A stretch of 64,000 bases of DNA, from positions 3,484,939 to 3,548,938 of the forward strand of contig NZ_CP157793.1 in assembly GCF_040110915.1 (NCBI RefSeq). The letters run 5' to 3'. This document shows, in pieces, positions 50,233 through 58,748 of this stretch. The stretch's first letter is position 1, and every line of letters starts with the position of its first letter. The stretch is from Stappia sp. (lineage in GTDB: Bacteria; Pseudomonadota; Alphaproteobacteria; Rhizobiales; Stappiaceae). The notes beneath the pieces were generated by a model. It was not told where the DNA came from. It searched no databases and was given only the letters and a program-made list of their open reading frames with translations. The position numbers were made by a program, and so were the translations under genes.

Positions 50233-52494
50233 ATGACTCCGACCGCACCGGCCGCCCCCGCCGCATCTGACATCGAAACGTCGGCGCCACGGACCGCACG
50301 CAGCGTGACCCGCCTCGCCATCGCCGGCATGACCTGCGCGGCCTGTTCCGCGCGGGTGGAGAAGGTGCTCGCCCGCACCCCCGGCGTGACCCGTGCCACC
50401 GTCAATCTGCCGCTCGAAACCGCGCTGATCGAGACCGACGGCAGCCTTACGGCGGCCGATCTGGTGCGCAGGGTGGAGGCAACCGGCTTCACGGCGCGCG
50501 AGACCGCGTCGTCCTGGCAGGGCGAACACGAACGCCAGCAGGCGGCGGAAGCGGCCGCCCTGCGCGCGGAAAAGGCCACGCTCTACCTGCTGATCGCCGC
50601 CGCGATCGCCACCGCGCCGATGGTGATCGGCATGGTCGCGCAGCCCTTCGACCGCGACTGGATGCCGCCCGCGCTCCTGCAGGCGGCGCTGGCCGGCTTC
50701 GTGCAGATCTTCGTCGGCGCGCGGTTCTATGCCGGCGCGGTCAGGGCCCTGCGCACCGGCGGGGCCAACATGGACGTCCTCGTCGTGCTCGGCACGACGG
50801 CGGCCTTCGCCTACAGCCTGTATCTGACCGCGAACGCCTGGCCCGCCGATCCCGGACACCTCTATTTCGAGGCCTCGGCGGTCATTCTCACCCTCATCCT
50901 CGTCGGCAAGCTGCTGGAAGCCCGCGCGAAGCGCGCCACCACGGCGGCGATCCGCGCGCTCTCCGATCTGCGGCCGCTCACCGCCCATCGCATCATCGGC
51001 GAGACGACCGAGACCGTGGCCGTCGACGCCCTGTTTCCCGGCGACCGCGTTCTGGTGAAACCCGGCGAGCGCCTGCCGGTCGACGGCACGGTCGTCGAGG
51101 GCACGAGCGATCTCGACGAATCCCTGCTGACCGGCGAGAGCATGCCCGTCGCGAAGTCCGTCGGCGACGCGGTGATCGGCGGCACGATCAACGGCGCCGG
51201 CGCGCTGATCGTGGAGGCGACGGCACTTGGCGCCGACAGCCGGCTCGCCGCGATCATCCGCCTGGTGGAAACCGCCCAGGCCGTCAAGGCCCCGGTCCAG
51301 AAGCTGGTCGACCGGGTGTCGGCCGTCTTCGTGCCCGTGGTCGTCGCCATCGCGGGCCTGACCGCGCTCGGCTGGTGGCTGATGGGCGCCGACGCCGACA
51401 CGATCCTGGCGACCTCCGTCGCCGTGCTCGTCATCGCCTGCCCCTGCGCGCTGGGGCTCGCGACCCCGACCGCGCTGGTTGCCGGCACGGGGGCCGCGGC
51501 GCGCGCCGGCATTCTCATCCGCGACATCGACACGCTGGAGCGGGCGCACGGGGTCGACACGGCCGTTTTCGACAAGACCGGCACGCTGACCGAGGGCGCG
51601 CCGCAGGTGACCGACATTCGCGCCTTCGACCGGAACGACGACCGGCTGCTGCGCATCGCCGCGAGCGTGCAGCTGCCGAGCGAACACCCGCTCGCCCGCG
51701 CGATGGTCTCCGCCGCCGAGGCGCGCGGTCTGGCGCTCACCCGGCCGACCGGTTTCACCGCCGTGCCGGGTCAGGGGATCGTCGCCGAGATCGCCGGCGA
51801 GACGGTGCTGATCGGCAACGCCCGGATGATGCAGGCGCAGGGGATCGACGGCTTCCTCGCCGGGCAGATTGCGCGCGAGTTCGAGGCCGCCGGCAAGACC
51901 TGCGCGACCGTTGCCGTCGCCGGGCGCGCGGTCGGCGTGATCGCCATGGCCGATGCGGTGCGCGCGGAAAGCGCACAGGCGCTTAAACGCCTCGCCGAGG
52001 CCGGTGTCGAAAGCGTGATGCTGACCGGCGACACGGACGCGGTGGCAAAGGCGATCGCCCGCCAGATCGGCCTGACCCGCGTCATCGCCGGCGTGCCCCC
52101 GGAAGGCAAGGCCGAGACGGTCGCCGCGCTCGCCGGCGAGGGGCGCTGCGTCGCCATGATCGGCGACGGCGTCAATGACGCGCCGGCGCTGGCCGCCGCC
52201 GACGTCGGCATCGCCATGGGCTCGGGCGCGGATGTGGCCATGGAAACCGCCGGCATCACCTTGATGCGCCCACGCCCCGATCTCGTCGCCGATGCGATCC
52301 TCGTGTCGCGCGCGACCGTGCGCAAGATCCGCCAGAACCTGTTCTGGGCCTTCGTCTACAATGTCGTGGGCATCCCGCTCGCGGCCCTGGGGCTCTTGAC
52401 CCCCGCCTTCGCGGGCGCGGCCATGGCGCTGTCTTCGGTGTCGGTGGTCACCAACGCAGCCCTTCTACGCCGCTGGAAAGCGGCCGCGCGCTGA
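50233..52494 (+). CDS. copA: Copper-translocating P1B-type ATPase CopA
   Basis: A 753-residue Cu(I) exporter. One N-terminal metal domain has [14 protein letters not shown] with Cys35 and Cys38. The membrane metal site is CPC at residues 403-405 ([17 protein letters not shown]). Catalytic Asp447 is in [19 protein letters not shown] and [20 protein letters not shown] close the P domain. The last helices carry [10 protein letters not shown] and [12 protein letters not shown], matching the Cu(I) signature. The ATG at 50233 is preferred to 50176; the upstream part would translate an intergenic sequence. No CueR site was recognised. Confidence 0.95.
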   Translation: MTPTAPAAPAASDIETSAPRTARSVTRLAIAGMTCAACSARVEKVLARTPGVTRATVNLPLETALIETDGSLTAADLVRRVEATGFTARETASSWQGEHERQQAAEAAALRAEKATLYLLIAAAIATAPMVIGMVAQPFDRDWMPPALLQAALAGFVQIFVGARFYAGAVRALRTGGANMDVLVVLGTTAAFAYSLYLTANAWPADPGHLYFEASAVILTLILVGKLLEARAKRATTAAIRALSDLRPLTAHRIIGETTETVAVDALFPGDRVLVKPGERLPVDGTVVEGTSDLDESLLTGESMPVAKSVGDAVIGGTINGAGALIVEATALGADSRLAAIIRLVETAQAVKAPVQKLVDRVSAVFVPVVVAIAGLTALGWWLMGADADTILATSVAVLVIACPCALGLATPTALVAGTGAAARAGILIRDIDTLERAHGVDTAVFDKTGTLTEGAPQVTDIRAFDRNDDRLLRIAASVQLPSEHPLARAMVSAAEARGLALTRPTGFTAVPGQGIVAEIAGETVLIGNARMMQAQGIDGFLAGQIAREFEAAGKTCATVAVAGRAVGVIAMADAVRAESAQALKRLAEAGVESVMLTGDTDAVAKAIARQIGLTRVIAGVPPEGKAETVAALAGEGRCVAMIGDGVNDAPALAAADVGIAMGSGADVAMETAGITLMRPRPDLVADAILVSRATVRKIRQNLFWAFVYNVVGIPLAALGLLTPAFAGAAMALSSVSVVTNAALLRRWKAAAR

Positions 52495-52552
52495 CCAACT
52501 CCCTCGCGGATTGATTGCGGGGCATTTATCCTACAAAAGGGAAGACCGCTCA

Positions 52553-52568
52553 GGACAGATCCCTGTCC
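52553..52568 (+). promoter_or_regulatory. Leader inverted repeat upstream of the dehydratase gene
   Basis: GGACAG-ATCC-CTGTCC forms a 6-bp hairpin at 52553-52568, followed by more GTCCGACAGATC-like repeats up to 52606. Possible operator or 5' leader of the dehydratase at 52619; nature uncertain. Confidence 0.3.
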
Positions 52569-52618
52569 GACAGATCTTTGGCCGACACGTCCCGGTCGGA
52601 CACACACTGGAGCACGCG

Positions 52619-54418
52619 ATGGCCCGCCTCGACCCCAAGTCCCTGCGCTCCCGCCTGTGGTTCGACAATCCGGACAACCCGGGCATGACGGCGCTCTATC
52701 TGGAGCGCTATCTCAACTACGGCCTCACCCGAGAGGAACTGCAGTCGGGCAAGCCGATCATCGGCATCGCGCAGACGGGCTCGGATCTCTCGCCCTGCAA
52801 CCGGCATCATCTGGAGCTGGCCCGGCGCGTGCGCTCCGGCATCGAGGCGGCCGGCGGGGTCTGTCTGGAGTTTCCGGTCCACCCGATTCAGGAAACCGGC
52901 CGCCGTCCGACCGCCGCGCTCGACCGCAACCTCGCCTATCTGGGTCTCGTGGAGGTGCTGCACGGCTATCCGCTCGACGGGGTCGTGCTCACCGTGGGCT
53001 GCGACAAGACCACGCCGGCCTGTCTGATGGCGGCGGCGACCGCCAACATCCCGGCCATCGCGCTCTCGGTCGGACCAATGCTCAACGGCTGGCATCGCGG
53101 CGCGCGCACCGGCTCCGGCACCATCGTGTGGAAGGCCCGCGAGTGGCTGGCCGCCGGCGAGATCGACTATGCCGGTTTCATGGAACTTGTGGCCTCCTCC
53201 GCCCCGTCCGTCGGTTATTGCAACACCATGGGCACGGCGACGACGATGAACTCGCTGGCCGAGGCGCTCGGCATGCAGTTGCCCGGCGCGGCCGCCATTC
53301 CCGCCCCCTATCGCGAGCGTGGGCAGATCGCCTATGAGACCGGCCGGCGGATCGTCGACATGGTCTGGGAGGACCTGCGCCCCTCCGACATCCTGACCCG
53401 CGCGGCCTTCGAGAACGCCATCGTCGTCACCTCGGCCATCGGCGGGTCGACCAACGCGCCGATCCATCTGAATGCCATCGCCGCCCATCTCGGCGTGCCG
53501 CTCGACAACGACGACTGGCAACGTCTTGGCCACGACGTGCCGCTGCTGGTGAACATGCAGCCGGCGGGGGACTATCTGGGCGAGGACTACCACCGCGCCG
53601 GCGGCGTGCCGGCGGTGATCGCGGAACTGATGAAGGCCGGCCGTCTGCCGCATCCCGATGCGGTCACGGTGAACGGACAAACGCTCCGGCAGAACTGCAA
53701 GGACGTCGAAACCCTCGACCCGCGCGTCATTCGCCCCGTCGCCGATCCGCTGGTGGACAAGGCCGGCTTCCTGCACCTCAAGGGCAATCTCTTCGACAGC
53801 GCGATCATGAAGACCAGTGTGATCTCGGCCGATTTCCGCGACCGCTATCTCTCGAACCCGGACGACCCGGACGCCTTCGAGGGCCGCGCCATCGTCTTCG
53901 AGGGACCCGAGGACTATCACGCCCGCATCGAGGACCCGGCGCTGGAGATCGACGGGAGCTGCCTGCTGGTCATTCGCGGGGCCGGACCGGTCGGCTATCC
54001 GGGCGGCGCGGAGGTGGTCAACATGCAGCCGCCGGCAACGCTTCTGAAGCGCGGCATCGCCTCGCTGCCCTGCCTTGGCGACGGTCGCCAGTCGGGCACC
54101 TCCGGCTCGCCCTCGATCCTCAACGCGGCACCCGAGGCGGCCGTCGGCGGCGGGCTCGCGCTGGTGAAGACCGGCGACCGCCTGCGCATCGATCTGCGCC
54201 GGGGCACGGCGGACATCCTGATCTCCGACGCGGAGCTGGCCGAGCGCCGCGCCGCCCTGGAGGCCGGCGGCGGTTTCCCCGTCCCGCCGCATCAAACACC
54301 CTGGCAGGAGATCCAGCGCGGCCTCGTCGACCAGTTCGACGCCGGCATGGTGCTCAAGCCCGCGACCCGTTATCGCGACGTGGTGCGCTCCGGCGGCCCG
54401 CCGCGCGACAATCACTGA
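52619..54418 (+). CDS. IlvD/Edd-family dehydratase, D-xylonate-dehydratase-like
   Basis: A 599-residue iron-sulfur dehydratase. The cluster cysteines are in [29 protein letters not shown] and [37 protein letters not shown] and [18 protein letters not shown] are close to D-xylonate dehydratase (XylD) of Caulobacter as remembered, more so than to IlvD of branched-chain biosynthesis. It removes water from sugar acids such as D-xylonate to give 2-keto-3-deoxy acids. SD is weak (GGAGCACGCG). A full xylose pathway is not in the window, so substrate could be another aldonate. Confidence 0.88.
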   Translation: MARLDPKSLRSRLWFDNPDNPGMTALYLERYLNYGLTREELQSGKPIIGIAQTGSDLSPCNRHHLELARRVRSGIEAAGGVCLEFPVHPIQETGRRPTAALDRNLAYLGLVEVLHGYPLDGVVLTVGCDKTTPACLMAAATANIPAIALSVGPMLNGWHRGARTGSGTIVWKAREWLAAGEIDYAGFMELVASSAPSVGYCNTMGTATTMNSLAEALGMQLPGAAAIPAPYRERGQIAYETGRRIVDMVWEDLRPSDILTRAAFENAIVVTSAIGGSTNAPIHLNAIAAHLGVPLDNDDWQRLGHDVPLLVNMQPAGDYLGEDYHRAGGVPAVIAELMKAGRLPHPDAVTVNGQTLRQNCKDVETLDPRVIRPVADPLVDKAGFLHLKGNLFDSAIMKTSVISADFRDRYLSNPDDPDAFEGRAIVFEGPEDYHARIEDPALEIDGSCLLVIRGAGPVGYPGGAEVVNMQPPATLLKRGIASLPCLGDGRQSGTSGSPSILNAAPEAAVGGGLALVKTGDRLRIDLRRGTADILISDAELAERRAALEAGGGFPVPPHQTPWQEIQRGLVDQFDAGMVLKPATRYRDVVRSGGPPRDNH

Positions 54419-54436
54419 GCGCGCCCGCTTTCCGGT

Positions 54437-54456
54437 TGACGATTACGTAAGCGTCA
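54437..54456. promoter_or_regulatory. 20-bp near-perfect palindrome upstream of the SCP2 gene
   Basis: TGACG at 54437-54441 mirrors CGTCA at 54452-54456 and the core is the palindrome TTACGTAA; only the positions just outside the core do not pair. TTGACG of the left arm resembles a -35. TTACGTAA-centred operators are described for MerR-type regulators of acyl-CoA metabolism in proteobacteria (LiuR type, from memory). It lies 74 bp before the SCP2 ATG. Confidence 0.55.
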
Positions 54457-54530
54457 TGCTCTCTTGCCCCGGTCCGGGCACGTCCGGGCACAGAGGGACC
54501 AGCCCGCAGGGGCAGCAAGAAGAGAGCACA

Positions 54531-54812
54531 ATGACACTCGACCAACTGACCGAAACGGTGCGCGGCAAGGTGGCCGGCGGCGGCATTTCCGACACCGTGA
54601 AATTCGATCTCGGCGACGACGGCGTGATCTACGTGGACGGCGCCGAGGTGAGCAACGAGGACCGCGAGGCGGATTGCACCATCTCGATCAGTTCGAAGAA
54701 CCTCGAGGCGCTTCTGGCCGGCGATCTCAATCCGACCACGGCCTTCATGACCGGCAAGATCAAGGTGGACGGCGCCATGGGCGTCGCCATGAAGCTTGGC
54801 AGCATCGTCTGA
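54531..54812 (+). CDS. SCP2 sterol/lipid-binding domain protein
   Basis: A 93-residue stand-alone SCP2 domain: KFDLGDDGVIYVDGAEV, then ADCTISISSKNLEALLAGDL and AFMTGKIKVDGAMGVAMKLG, where MTGKIKVDG is the typical SCP2 tunnel motif. Such proteins bind acyl-CoA or hydrophobic ligands in the cytoplasm. AAGAAGAGAG precedes the ATG. The strong upstream palindrome suggests regulation by an acyl-CoA-type signal (inferred). Transcribed alone or with the next gene 137 bp away. Confidence 0.92.
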   Translation: MTLDQLTETVRGKVAGGGISDTVKFDLGDDGVIYVDGAEVSNEDREADCTISISSKNLEALLAGDLNPTTAFMTGKIKVDGAMGVAMKLGSIV

Positions 54813-54949
54813 CGCCGACGCTCCCGACACGCCGCATGGCGCCGATCCGCGGATCGGTACTTTTCCATCGAACTGGCGCTTCCGGCATGGCGCAGGGGAT
54901 CTATCCTCTCGCCGTTCCGGGATCCTTTTCCTCGCTCAGGGAGCGCCAC

Positions 54950-55792
54950 ATGACCGAGATCGACAGCCGCCGCGCGCGGTTTCGCGCGCTGCACAACCTT
55001 CACGACTGCTTCATCCTCCCCAACGCCCACGATATCGGCACGGCCCGCATTCTTGAGGGACTGGGCTTTTCGGCCATCGCCACCACAAGCGCCGGATTTG
55101 CCTTCACGCAAGGGGTGCGCGACGGCGAGGGCCGGATCGGCCGCGACAGCGCGCTTGCCCATGCGGCCGAGATCGTCCGCGCCACGGACCTCCCGGTGAA
55201 CGCGGATCTGGAGAACGGATACGGCCACGACCCGGAGGACGTTGCGGAGACGGTCCGGGCTGCGCTCGACTGCGGACTTGCGGGATGCTCCATCGAGGAT
55301 GCGAGCGGGGATCCGTCGGCCCCCTATTACGCCCTCGACCACGCGGTCGCGCGGATCGAGGCCGCCGTCGCCGCCAAGCGCGCGGCGCCGGACTTCGTCC
55401 TCACCGCCCGTGCGGAAGCGCCGATCCGCTCGCGGCGCGATCTCGACGCGACGATCCGGCGTCTGGCGGCCTATCGGGACGCCGGCGCCGACGTGGTCTA
55501 CGCGCTCCACCTGAGGGACCGTGCGCATATTGCCCGCGTCGTCGCCGAGGTCGGCCGGCCGGTGAATGTCGTCACCGGCGCCGGAGAATTTCCTCTCACG
55601 CGCGCGGATCTCGCCGCTCTCGGCGTGCGACGCATGTCGGTCGGCTCCGGACTGGCGCGGGCCGCCTTTGGCACCTTCCACGATGTCGCGCACAGGCTGA
55701 AGCGGACCGGACGCTTCTCGACTGGCGGACGGATCGAGCGTCTGACCGCTTTCGACGATCTGCTCGCACCCCCGCGCCAGCCCGGCTCTTGA
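54950..55792 (+). CDS. Isocitrate lyase/PEP mutase family protein
   Basis: A 280-residue TIM-barrel enzyme of the PEP-mutase/isocitrate-lyase superfamily. CFILPNAHDIGTARILEGLG is the opening; VNADLENGYGHDPEDVAETV and CSIEDASGDPSAPYY hold the metal-binding acidic residues (Asp, Glu). Catalytic-loop Cys of true lyases (KKCGH) is not present, which is usual in oxaloacetate-decarboxylase/phosphonopyruvate-type members. GGGAG is 5 nt before the ATG. Substrate unknown; C-C bond cleavage of a 2- or 3-oxo acid is typical. Confidence 0.87.
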   Translation: MTEIDSRRARFRALHNLHDCFILPNAHDIGTARILEGLGFSAIATTSAGFAFTQGVRDGEGRIGRDSALAHAAEIVRATDLPVNADLENGYGHDPEDVAETVRAALDCGLAGCSIEDASGDPSAPYYALDHAVARIEAAVAAKRAAPDFVLTARAEAPIRSRRDLDATIRRLAAYRDAGADVVYALHLRDRAHIARVVAEVGRPVNVVTGAGEFPLTRADLAALGVRRMSVGSGLARAAFGTFHDVAHRLKRTGRFSTGGRIERLTAFDDLLAPPRQPGS

Positions 55793-55853
55793 CGCCGGCG
55801 CTCCCCTGTCGTCCGTATGTCCCGAACGATCGAAGGCGAAGGGGGAAGCCGCC

Positions 55854-56861
55854 ATGGTGCATGTGCTCGTCACGGGTGCGGGGGGAATGATCGGGCGCAA
55901 GCTGCTCGAGGTGCTCGCCAGCGGCGGGACGCTCGCCGGGCGGGAGGTGACCCGCATGACCCTGTCGGATCTGGTCGCGCCGCAACCGCCCGAGTTCACC
56001 GCCATGCCGGTGACCAGCCTGGCCGGCGACTTCGCCCGTCCCGGCGCCGCCGAGGACCTGGTGGCGCATGAGCCCGATGTGATCTTCCATCTCGCCGCCG
56101 TCGTCTCCGGCGAGGCGGAGACGGACTTCGAAAAGGGCTACCGCGTCAATCTCGATGGCACGCGGGCGCTGTTCGAGGCGATCCGCGCCGTTGGCGGCGG
56201 CTATCGTCCGCGCGTGGTCTTCGCCTCCTCGCTCGCCGTCTTCGGCGCGCCGCTGCCCGACCCGATCCCCGACACCCACCACCGCACGCCGCTGACCTCC
56301 TACGGCACGCAGAAGGCGATCGGCGAACTGCTGCTCAACGACTACACGCGGCGCGGCTTCCTCGACGGCGTGGGCCTGCGCCTGCCCACGCTCGTGGTGC
56401 GCCCCGGCAAACCGAACCGCGCCGCCTCCGGCTTCTTCTCCGGCATCATCCGCGAACCGCTGAACGGCGAGGAAGCGGTCCTGCCGGTCGCCGACGACGT
56501 GATGCACTGGATGGCGAGCCCGCGCGCGGCCGTCGGCTATCTCATGCATGCGGCAAGCCTCGACACGGCCGCGCTCGGCGACGACCGCAACCTCACCATG
56601 CCCGGCCTCGCCGTGACAGTGGCCGAGGAAATCGAGACGCTCGCGCGCATCGCCGGCCCGACGCGCACGGAGTTGATCCGCCGCGAACACGACGCGGCGA
56701 TCGCGAGGATCGTCGCCGGCTGGCCGCGCCGCTTCACGGCCGCCCGGGCCGAGGCGCTCGGCTTTCGCCCCGATCCCGACTTCGAGACGCTGGTGCGCGC
56801 CTATATGGTCGACGCCGGCATCGGGGCGAGCGTGCCGCCGGCATCGGGACGCTCGGGCTGA
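55854..56861 (+). CDS. denD: DenD-like D-erythronate dehydrogenase (extended SDR)
   Basis: A 335-residue NAD-dependent epimerase/dehydratase-fold protein. The NAD site is MVHVLVTGAGGMIGRKLLEV; DVIFHLAAVVSGEAE and the catalytic Tyr-x3-Lys in LTSYGTQKAIGELLLNDY follow, and VVRPGKPNRAASGFFSGIIR is a DenD-typical segment. DenD oxidises D-erythronate to 2-dehydroerythronate in sugar-acid breakdown; here the neighbours are a sugar-acid-type dehydratase and a PEP-mutase-like lyase, so the set may form one catabolic route. No dtnK/denK kinase is in view. Confidence 0.82.
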   Translation: MVHVLVTGAGGMIGRKLLEVLASGGTLAGREVTRMTLSDLVAPQPPEFTAMPVTSLAGDFARPGAAEDLVAHEPDVIFHLAAVVSGEAETDFEKGYRVNLDGTRALFEAIRAVGGGYRPRVVFASSLAVFGAPLPDPIPDTHHRTPLTSYGTQKAIGELLLNDYTRRGFLDGVGLRLPTLVVRPGKPNRAASGFFSGIIREPLNGEEAVLPVADDVMHWMASPRAAVGYLMHAASLDTAALGDDRNLTMPGLAVTVAEEIETLARIAGPTRTELIRREHDAAIARIVAGWPRRFTAARAEALGFRPDPDFETLVRAYMVDAGIGASVPPASGRSG

Positions 56862-56889
56862 TCCGCGCTTTTGGCATTGATCGGCAACG

Positions 56890-57588
56890 GTGTCCCCGGC
56901 CACAATCGACGGCATGAGGGACACAGCACACAGTGGCTCCACCGACGATGACGGCGCGACCGGGCCCGGCGCCACACCGTCGACGGCCGAGCGCATTCTG
57001 GAGGCCGCCCGCGCGCTGATGCGCGACGCCGGCGCCGATCACGTGGCCGTCACCGCGATTGCCCGCCGGCTGGGCATGTCCCATTCCAACGTCTATCGAT
57101 TCTTCCCCAACAAGGCGGCGCTGCTCGACGCGGTGATGACGGCCTGGCTGCGGGAGATCGAGGACACGCTCGCCGCCACGGTGGAGGCCATGCCGGCTCC
57201 GGTCGACCGTCTCGCCGCCTATGTGCTGACCTTGCAGGACGAGATGCGCCGCCGCGCGCGGGCCGATCCGGCGGACTTCGCCGCCTACGCCGCCCTGTCG
57301 GAGCGCGCCGCCGGTGCCATGACGGCCCATGCGACGCGCTGCCGGGCGATCCTGGAGGCCATCCTGCGCGACGGGATCGCGCGCGAGGCCTTCGCGATTG
57401 CCAATGTGACGGCGGCCGCGCGCGCCATCGACAACGCCACGCTCTCGCTGCGCCACCCGAAGTTGGTTCACCAGGCGCTCGCGACCGCAGCCGATGGATC
57501 AGGCGAACCGGCGGGCGACGCCGCATCGGTCTCGGGTGAGGAGGCGGAGGATCTGGTCGTGCTGATCCTGGACGGCATCCGCCGCTGA
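56890..57588 (+). CDS. TetR-family transcriptional regulator
   Basis: A 232-residue regulator with the TetR helix-turn-helix (RILEAARALMRDAGADHVAV, then TAIARRLGMSHSNVYRFFPN) and a ligand domain. The leader before it is Gly/Asp-rich; an internal ATG at 56914 is an alternative start. It is 28 bp after the DenD-like gene on the same strand, so it may regulate that sugar-acid group. Its TGA stop lies in an arm of the hairpin shared with the convergent gene. Confidence 0.87.
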   Translation: MSPATIDGMRDTAHSGSTDDDGATGPGATPSTAERILEAARALMRDAGADHVAVTAIARRLGMSHSNVYRFFPNKAALLDAVMTAWLREIEDTLAATVEAMPAPVDRLAAYVLTLQDEMRRRARADPADFAAYAALSERAAGAMTAHATRCRAILEAILRDGIAREAFAIANVTAAARAIDNATLSLRHPKLVHQALATAADGSGEPAGDAASVSGEEAEDLVVLILDGIRR

Positions 57589-57616
57589 GCGCGCGCGGAT
57601 CGCCGATTCGCTCAGC
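57584..57616. terminator. Bidirectional hairpin containing both stop codons
   Basis: GCTGAGCG (57584-57591) and CGCTCAGC (57609-57616) form an 8-bp stem with a 17-nt loop. The TGA of TetR (57586-57588) is in the left arm and the TGA of the convergent TRAP binding protein (57614-57612) is in the right arm. It probably acts as a shared terminator; no U-tract on either side. Confidence 0.5.
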
Positions 57617-58634
57617 CGGCGCCATTGGCCGCCAGCGCGGCGTCGATCATGTCCTGCCCGATGCGATCGCGAAACTGGTCCCATACGGGCTTCATCGCCT
57701 CGACCCAGGCCCGGCGCTCTTCCGGCGTGAGCTGGCGCACGGTGCCGCCGGCCTCGATGATCTTCTGCCGGCTTCGGGCGTTGATCGCCTCGGCCCGCGC
57801 GTTGAAGCTGTCCAGCACCTCGCTGAAGATCGACAGGAACTGAATGCGCACCGCCGGTTCGAGCCCGTCCAGCCATTCCTTGGACGTCAGCGCGAGATAG
57901 GCCAGGAGCTGGTGGTTGGTCTCGCTCACGCCATTCTGCACCTGGAAGAAGCGCTGCGTGTAGATGTTGGACCAGGTGTTTTCCTGCCCGTCGACCACGC
58001 CGCGTTCGAGCGCGGCGAACACATCCTTGAACGGCAGCCGCCGCGCGGTCCCGCCCAGCGCCTCGATCATGGCGACGGCGACGGCCGAGGGCTGAACGCG
58101 GAACGCCAGCCCTTGCGCGTCTTGCGGAACGAGCAGCGGGGTCGTGGCGGAAAACTGTTTCAGCCCGTTGAAGAGATAGCCGAGCCCCACGAAGCCGACA
58201 TCCTCCATCGCCCGCAGCAGTTCCCGCCCCTTCGAGCCGTATGCGAAGGCGTTGACCGCGGCCATGTCCTCGAACAGGAACGGCAGGTCGAACAGACGAT
58301 ACTTCAGGGTATAGGCCTCGAACTTCGACAGCGACGGCGCGGCGATCTGCACCTCGCCCATCAACAGCGCCTCCATCACCGCATTGTCGTCGAAAAGCTC
58401 CGAGTTCGGATAGACCCGCATGCAGGCCTTTCCGTCCATCTCGGCGTTGACGCGCGCCGCCAGGGCGGTCGCCATCTCCCCCTTGGGATGCCCCCTGGCC
58501 GCGACCACATGGGCGAAGCGGATGACCAGTTCCCCGTCCTGACAGACCTCGGCCTGCGCCGGGGCCGGTCGAAGCACCGCGACAAGCGCCAACAGGAAAA
58601 GCCAGGTCGCGAATGTCCTCATGAGCCCTCTCAA
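57612..58634 (-). CDS. Orphan TRAP substrate-binding protein (DctP family)
   Basis: A 340-residue exported binding protein. The signal is a basic leader plus LFLLALVAVLRPAPAQA. Mature domain: VIRFAHVVAARGHPKGEMAT, FKDVFAALERGVVDGQENTW and QNGVSETNHQLLAYLALTSK, all typical DctP. The Arg in AFRVQPSAVAVAMI is the carboxylate-binding residue. No small or large TRAP permease is adjacent, so it either works with a distant system or senses a ligand with a two-component partner. Start may be either of the two ATGs MRGLM. Confidence 0.88.
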   Translation of the reverse strand: MRGLMRTFATWLFLLALVAVLRPAPAQAEVCQDGELVIRFAHVVAARGHPKGEMATALAARVNAEMDGKACMRVYPNSELFDDNAVMEALLMGEVQIAAPSLSKFEAYTLKYRLFDLPFLFEDMAAVNAFAYGSKGRELLRAMEDVGFVGLGYLFNGLKQFSATTPLLVPQDAQGLAFRVQPSAVAVAMIEALGGTARRLPFKDVFAALERGVVDGQENTWSNIYTQRFFQVQNGVSETNHQLLAYLALTSKEWLDGLEPAVRIQFLSIFSEVLDSFNARAEAINARSRQKIIEAGGTVRQLTPEERRAWVEAMKPVWDQFRDRIGQDMIDAALAANGAG

Positions 58635-58748
58635 GATCGATCTGCGCGCGCGGCCGGCCGGCGTCCGCCTCGCCCGCGCGCCACTCGAACGCCGCAGGCT
58701 AGGCAGCGCCGGTTGACCGTCGATTAACGTCGGGCGGGGGGCCGTCCC

